From contig NZ_RCCC01000001.1 of the NCBI RefSeq assembly GCF_003663825.1, positions 4,224,501-4,288,500 on the forward strand: DNA of 64,000 bases. Reading direction: 5' to 3'. The translations under genes were made by a program, and so were the position numbers. The DNA is from Acidovorax sp. 106 (GTDB lineage Bacteria; Pseudomonadota; Gammaproteobacteria; Burkholderiales; Burkholderiaceae_C). Below are positions 59,884 to 64,000 of this stretch, piece after piece (the stretch's first letter is position 1; each line of letters begins with the position of its first letter). Under the pieces are notes generated by a model. It was given only the letters and a program-made list of their open reading frames with translations, had not been told where the DNA came from and did not search any database.

Positions 59884-61493
59884 CATCGCACATGAACCTC
59901 TTTCAATCACGCATCAGCAAAAAGCACCTGATCGCCATGGCCGTCGTCATGGCAGTGGGGGCAGCGGCCGGCACCGTCATCCTGCAAGGCGGCAAGACCA
60001 AAGCGGCAGCCGCCGCAGACGATGGACATGGGCACGGCACCCATGCCGAGGCCAAAGGCCACAGCGACCCAGAACACCATGCTGAAACAGCCAGCAAAGA
60101 CCATGAGGACGAAAAAGGCCATGCCGACGGAGAGCACCATGAGAAAAGCCCCAGCCAAGGCGCTCACGGCGGCCAGCTTTTCAAGGAAGGTGACCTGACC
60201 CTGGAGGCCCTGCTGTCCGAAGACGGCGGCGAGCCACGGCTGCGCCTGTGGTTGTTGGACAAAGACCAGCCGCTGGCACTCAGCGCAGCCACGGTAGCCG
60301 CCACGGTCGTGCGCCCCAGCGGCGAGAAGCAGGCCCTGAGCTTTGTGCAGGACAAGGGCGGGTGGGTCAGCCGCGAGGTCGTGGAGGAACCCCACGCATT
60401 TGACATCGAGATGGTGGCCCGCAGGGGCAAAGACTCTTTGAAATTTGTGATGAGCAAAGAGGAGGGCAAGGTCGAGCTGACCGATGCACAGATCCAGGCG
60501 GCCGCCATTTCGATCGACACAGCCTCTGCCGCAACCATTCAGTCTGCACTGGTGCTGCCTGGCGAAATTCGCCTGAACGAAGACCGCACATCCCATGTAG
60601 TGCCACGCCTGGCGGGCGTGGTGGAGCACGTGAATGCCAATTTGGGGCAGGTCGTCAAAAAGGGCCAAATCCTGGCCACCCTTGCCAGCCCCACGGCCTC
60701 AGAGCAGCGCAGCGAACTGCAGACTGCCCGAAAGCGCCTGGCACTGGCCCAAACCACCTACGACCGGGAGAAAAAGCTCTGGGAACAGAAAGTCTCTGCC
60801 GAGCAGGACTACCTGCAGGCCCAGCAAGCCCTGAACGAGTCCGAGGTTGCCGTGGCCAACGCCCACCAAAAGCTCAGTGCGCTGGGGCTGTCCACGGCAT
60901 CTGGCGCGGGCCTGAACCGCCTTGAACTGCGCGCCCCTTTTGACGGCATCGTGATCGAAAAGCACCTGAGCCAGGGCGAGTCGGTCAAGGAAGACGCAGC
61001 CGTGTTCACCATCTCGGACCTGGGCCAGGTGTGGGCTGAAATCAACGTGCCCGCCAAAGACCTGCCACAGGTGCGGGTGGGCGAAAAAGTCACCATCAAG
61101 GCCACGGCCTTTGATGCGTCTGCCACCGGCACGGTGGCGTTTGTGGGGGCACTGATTGGCGAGCAAACCCGCACCGCCAAGGCCCGCGTGGTGCTGGCCA
61201 ACCCCAAGGGGGCTTGGCGTCCCGGCCTGTTTGTGAACGTGGATGTGGTGTCCGACGTGGCATCGGTACCCGTGACCATTGCGGCTGACGCTGTGCAGAC
61301 CGTGGGCGAAAAGACCGCTGTCTTCGTCAAGGTTCAGGGCGGCTTCATTGCCCAGCCCGTGCAACTGGGGCGCAGCGATGGCAAGCGGGTAGAGGTGCTG
61401 CAGGGCCTGCAGGCAGGCACCCGCTATGCCGCGGCCGGCAGCTTTGTCGTGAAGTCCGAGCTGGGCAAGGCCTCGGCAGAACACGCGCACTGA
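59880..61493 (+). CDS. czcB: CzcB periplasmic adaptor (membrane fusion protein)
   Basis: 537 residues. An N-terminal anchor (LIAMAVVMAVGAAAGTVIL) precedes a long His/Asp/Glu-rich stretch (residues about 45-100: HGHGTHAEAKGHSDPEHHAE and more), a likely zinc-binding tail. The adaptor core follows: lipoyl half-motifs (VVPRLAGVVEHVNANLGQVV, KKGQILATL), an alpha-helical hairpin (about 280-335) and beta-barrel segments (LRAPFDGIVIEKHLSQGESV). It links CzcA to CzcC. Confidence 0.93.
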   Translation: MTSHMNLFQSRISKKHLIAMAVVMAVGAAAGTVILQGGKTKAAAAADDGHGHGTHAEAKGHSDPEHHAETASKDHEDEKGHADGEHHEKSPSQGAHGGQLFKEGDLTLEALLSEDGGEPRLRLWLLDKDQPLALSAATVAATVVRPSGEKQALSFVQDKGGWVSREVVEEPHAFDIEMVARRGKDSLKFVMSKEEGKVELTDAQIQAAAISIDTASAATIQSALVLPGEIRLNEDRTSHVVPRLAGVVEHVNANLGQVVKKGQILATLASPTASEQRSELQTARKRLALAQTTYDREKKLWEQKVSAEQDYLQAQQALNESEVAVANAHQKLSALGLSTASGAGLNRLELRAPFDGIVIEKHLSQGESVKEDAAVFTISDLGQVWAEINVPAKDLPQVRVGEKVTIKATAFDASATGTVAFVGALIGEQTRTAKARVVLANPKGAWRPGLFVNVDVVSDVASVPVTIAADAVQTVGEKTAVFVKVQGGFIAQPVQLGRSDGKRVEVLQGLQAGTRYAAAGSFVVKSELGKASAEHAH

Positions 61494-61509
61494 CCTCGGA
61501 GCCACACAC

Positions 61510-64000
61510 ATGTTTGAAAAACTGATTCGTTTCTCCATCGAGCAACGCTGGCTGGTGCTGCTCGCGGCCCTGGCCATGGGGGCCCTGGGTATCTTTAACT
61601 ACCAGAAGCTGCCCATCGATGCGGTTCCAGACATCACCAATGTCCAGGTCCAGATCAACACGCAGGCAGCGGGTTACTCGCCACTGGAGACCGAGCAACG
61701 CGTGACCTACCCCATAGAAACCGTCATGGCCGGCTTGCCCCATTTGGAGCAAACCCGTTCGCTGTCGCGCTACGGGCTATCGCAGGTCACGGTGATCTTC
61801 AAGGACGGCACCGACATCTACTTTGCGCGCCAGCTGGTGAACGAACGCATCCAGGAGGCGCGTGACAAGCTGCCTGCAGGTATCACCCCGGCCCTGGGGC
61901 CTATCTCCACCGGCTTGGGCGAAATCTACCTGTGGACGGTGGAAACCAAAGACGGTGCAAAGAAGCCCGACGGCAACCCTTACACCCCCACAGACCTGCG
62001 CGAAATCCAGGACTGGATCATCAAGCCCCAGTTGCGCAATGTGCCTGGCGTGACGGAGATCAACTCCATCGGCGGGTTTGCCAAGGAGTACCAGATTGCG
62101 CCCGTTCCCGAGCGGCTGGCCTCACTGGGCGTCACGCTGCAAGACGTCGTGACGGCGCTGGACCGCAACAACGGCAACGTGGGCGCAGGCTATATCGAAA
62201 AGCGCGGCGAGCAGTACCTGATCCGGGCTCCGGGCCAGGTCAAATCGCTGGAGGACATTGGCAATGTGATATTGAGCAGTGCCAGCGGTGTACCTGTGCG
62301 GGTGCGCGACGTAGCGGACGTGGGCATTGGCCGGGAGCTGCGCACCGGCGCAGCCACCGACAACGGCCGCGAGGTGGTGCTTGGCACCGTGTTCATGCTG
62401 ATTGGAGAAAACAGCCGCACCGTTTCGCAAGCCGTTGACAAGAAGATGCGCGAGATCAACCGCAGCCTGCCCGAAGGGGTGCATGCGGTCACCGTCTATG
62501 ACCGCACCGTGCTGGTGGACAAGGCCATCAGCACCGTCAAGAAGAACCTGCTGGAGGGCGCGATCCTGGTGATCGTCATCCTCTTCCTGTTCCTGGGCAA
62601 CATCCGTGCGGCCATCATCACTGCCACGGTGATTCCGCTGTCCATGCTGTTCACCTTCACGGGCATGGTCACGTACAAGGTCAGTGCCAACCTGATGAGC
62701 CTGGGCGCTCTGGACTTCGGCATCATCATTGATGGGGCGGTGGTGATTGTGGAGAACTGCGTGCGGCGCCTGGCCCATGCGCAGGCCCACGTGGGGCGGC
62801 CTCTGACGCGGGCGGAGCGCTTCCATGAAGTGTTTCTGGCCTCCAAGGAATCGCGCCGCGCACTGCTGTTTGGCCAACTCATCATCATGGTGGTGTACCT
62901 GCCGATCTTTGCGCTCACGGGGGTCGAGGGCAAGATGTTCCACCCTATGGCGTTCACCGTGGTGGCGGCGCTGGTGGGCGCTATGGTTCTATCGGTCACA
63001 TTCATTCCGGCAGCCGTGGCACTGTTCATCGGCCAGCGGGTGGATGAAAAAGAGAACTTCCTTCTCGGCCATGCCAAACGCATCTACGCCCCTTTGCTGG
63101 AGCGAGTCATGTCCGCCAAGGCTGTGGTGCTGACCGTGGCAGGGGTGGCTGTGGTCCTGTGCGGGTTGATCGCCACCCGCATGGGCAGCGAGTTCGTACC
63201 CCAGCTCAATGAGGGCGACTTTGCCATCCAGGCCCTGCGCATACCGGGCACCAGCCTGTCGCAGTCGGTTGCCATGCAGCGCCAGATCGAGGCTGCGCTG
63301 AAGGCCAAGGTCCCGGAGATCGACCGCGTCTTCGCCCGCACAGGCACCGCAGAAATCGCTTCTGACCCCATGCCGCCCAATATCTCGGACGGCTACATCA
63401 TGCTCAAGCCCATGGACCAGTGGCCCGAGCCACGCCGCACACGCGATGAATTACTGGCCGCCATCCAGGAGGTGGTGGGCAAAATCCCGGGCAATAACTA
63501 CGAGTTCTCGCAGCCCATCCAGTTGCGCTTCAATGAACTCATCTCCGGCGTGCGCAGCGATGTGGCCATCAAGATTTTTGGTGACGACATGGACACCTTG
63601 AACCGCTCGGCCGAAGAGATTTCAACCATGCTGCAGAAGATCCCGGGTGCCTCCGAGGTCAAGGTCGAGCAAACCACTGGGCTGCCGATGCTCACCGTGA
63701 ACATTGACCGCGAAAAAGCCGCCCGCTATGGCTTGAACGTGGCCGACATCCAGGACACGGTAGCCACCGCCATCGGCGGACGGGAGGCGGGCACCTTGTT
63801 CGAAGGTGACCGGCGCTTTGACATCCTGGTGCGCCTGCCAGAGTCGATCCGCAACGACCTGGACGGCATGAAGCGCTTGCCCATCGCCCTGCCACGTGCA
63901 ACAGGTGCCGCAGAGGCTCGAACCCACTTCATCCCCTTGGCCGAAGTGGCATCGTTTGAGCTGGCGCCGGGCCCCAATCAGGTCAGCCGCGAAAACGGCA
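61510..64000 (+). CDS. czcA: CzcA heavy-metal RND transporter (3' end beyond window)
   Basis: The first 830 codons of a normally about 1,040-residue inner-membrane proton/metal antiporter. It starts MFEKLIRFSIEQRWLVLLAA and shows the porter-domain segment LPIDAVPDITNVQVQINTQA. The proton-relay residues D402, D408 and E415 lie in LDFGIIIDGAVVIVEN at exactly the positions known for Cupriavidus CzcA. It exports Co, Zn and Cd from the periplasm. The frame runs open off the right edge, and the remaining part is not in the window. Confidence 0.96.
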   Translation, partial: MFEKLIRFSIEQRWLVLLAALAMGALGIFNYQKLPIDAVPDITNVQVQINTQAAGYSPLETEQRVTYPIETVMAGLPHLEQTRSLSRYGLSQVTVIFKDGTDIYFARQLVNERIQEARDKLPAGITPALGPISTGLGEIYLWTVETKDGAKKPDGNPYTPTDLREIQDWIIKPQLRNVPGVTEINSIGGFAKEYQIAPVPERLASLGVTLQDVVTALDRNNGNVGAGYIEKRGEQYLIRAPGQVKSLEDIGNVILSSASGVPVRVRDVADVGIGRELRTGAATDNGREVVLGTVFMLIGENSRTVSQAVDKKMREINRSLPEGVHAVTVYDRTVLVDKAISTVKKNLLEGAILVIVILFLFLGNIRAAIITATVIPLSMLFTFTGMVTYKVSANLMSLGALDFGIIIDGAVVIVENCVRRLAHAQAHVGRPLTRAERFHEVFLASKESRRALLFGQLIIMVVYLPIFALTGVEGKMFHPMAFTVVAALVGAMVLSVTFIPAAVALFIGQRVDEKENFLLGHAKRIYAPLLERVMSAKAVVLTVAGVAVVLCGLIATRMGSEFVPQLNEGDFAIQALRIPGTSLSQSVAMQRQIEAALKAKVPEIDRVFARTGTAEIASDPMPPNISDGYIMLKPMDQWPEPRRTRDELLAAIQEVVGKIPGNNYEFSQPIQLRFNELISGVRSDVAIKIFGDDMDTLNRSAEEISTMLQKIPGASEVKVEQTTGLPMLTVNIDREKAARYGLNVADIQDTVATAIGGREAGTLFEGDRRFDILVRLPESIRNDLDGMKRLPIALPRATGAAEARTHFIPLAEVASFELAPGPNQVSRENG

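Overview
The window is high-GC chromosomal DNA that most resembles a betaproteobacterium of the family Comamonadaceae (Acidovorax-like). The indications are an E3 subunit of pyruvate dehydrogenase that carries its own lipoyl domain, an ISC operon ending hscA-fdx, DUF4148, IPTL-CTERM and CzcI proteins, and many dispersed copies of a short GC-AT mosaic repeat with an AGCGCTT core that I associate with this family. The assignment rests on recognition, not on a search.

Layout. Positions 1-5.5 kb hold the end of hscA, fdx, dnaQ, two identical tRNA-Val(CAC) genes, an acetylpolyamine-type deacetylase, an LhgO-type flavoprotein and a three-gene DUF883/holin-like/YqjK-like envelope operon. From 5.5 to 11.1 kb come pyrD, rpiA, a DUF4124-glutaredoxin-like secreted protein, oligopeptidase A and folD. 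From 11.2 to 20.8 kb a FixJ-like two-component pair is divergent from the pyruvate dehydrogenase operon aceE-aceF-lpdA.

From 20.9 to 28.2 kb lies a gene graveyard. It contains an IS91-type transposase remnant, a LivF fragment, an IPTL-CTERM surface protein, an hsdM tail, an overlapping DUF6493/SWIM pair, and a broken hipA followed by an intact HipB-like regulator. A Tat-exported PhoX phosphatase and an ectoine-type aspartokinase follow.

From 32.3 to 39.0 kb is an accessory island. It has an AAA ATPase, a mobile-element-like 163-bp repeat, a LacI tail, a GNAT-PIN-GNAT-EVE fusion, an ASCH protein, an EVE-HNH nuclease and a HEPN-CBS protein. These are nuclease and RNA/DNA-base-reader domains without any recognised textbook system, and this is the best candidate here for an undescribed system.

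From 39.3 to 54.6 kb the content is ordinary chromosomal: SDR/DUF4166 pair, NtrC-type two-component system, EamA transporter with divergent LysR, DeoR regulator divergent from a deoxyribosyltransferase-like/NudK operon, RlmI-like methyltransferase, EVE protein, a DUF3592 cluster and an HPP-CBS membrane protein. From 54.9 kb to the end is a zinc/cadmium/cobalt resistance block: DUF4148, the second 163-bp repeat, a MerR-type promoter, a P1B-type ATPase, czcI, czcC, czcB and the first 830 codons of czcA. The ATPase would move metal from cytoplasm to periplasm and CzcCBA from periplasm to outside.
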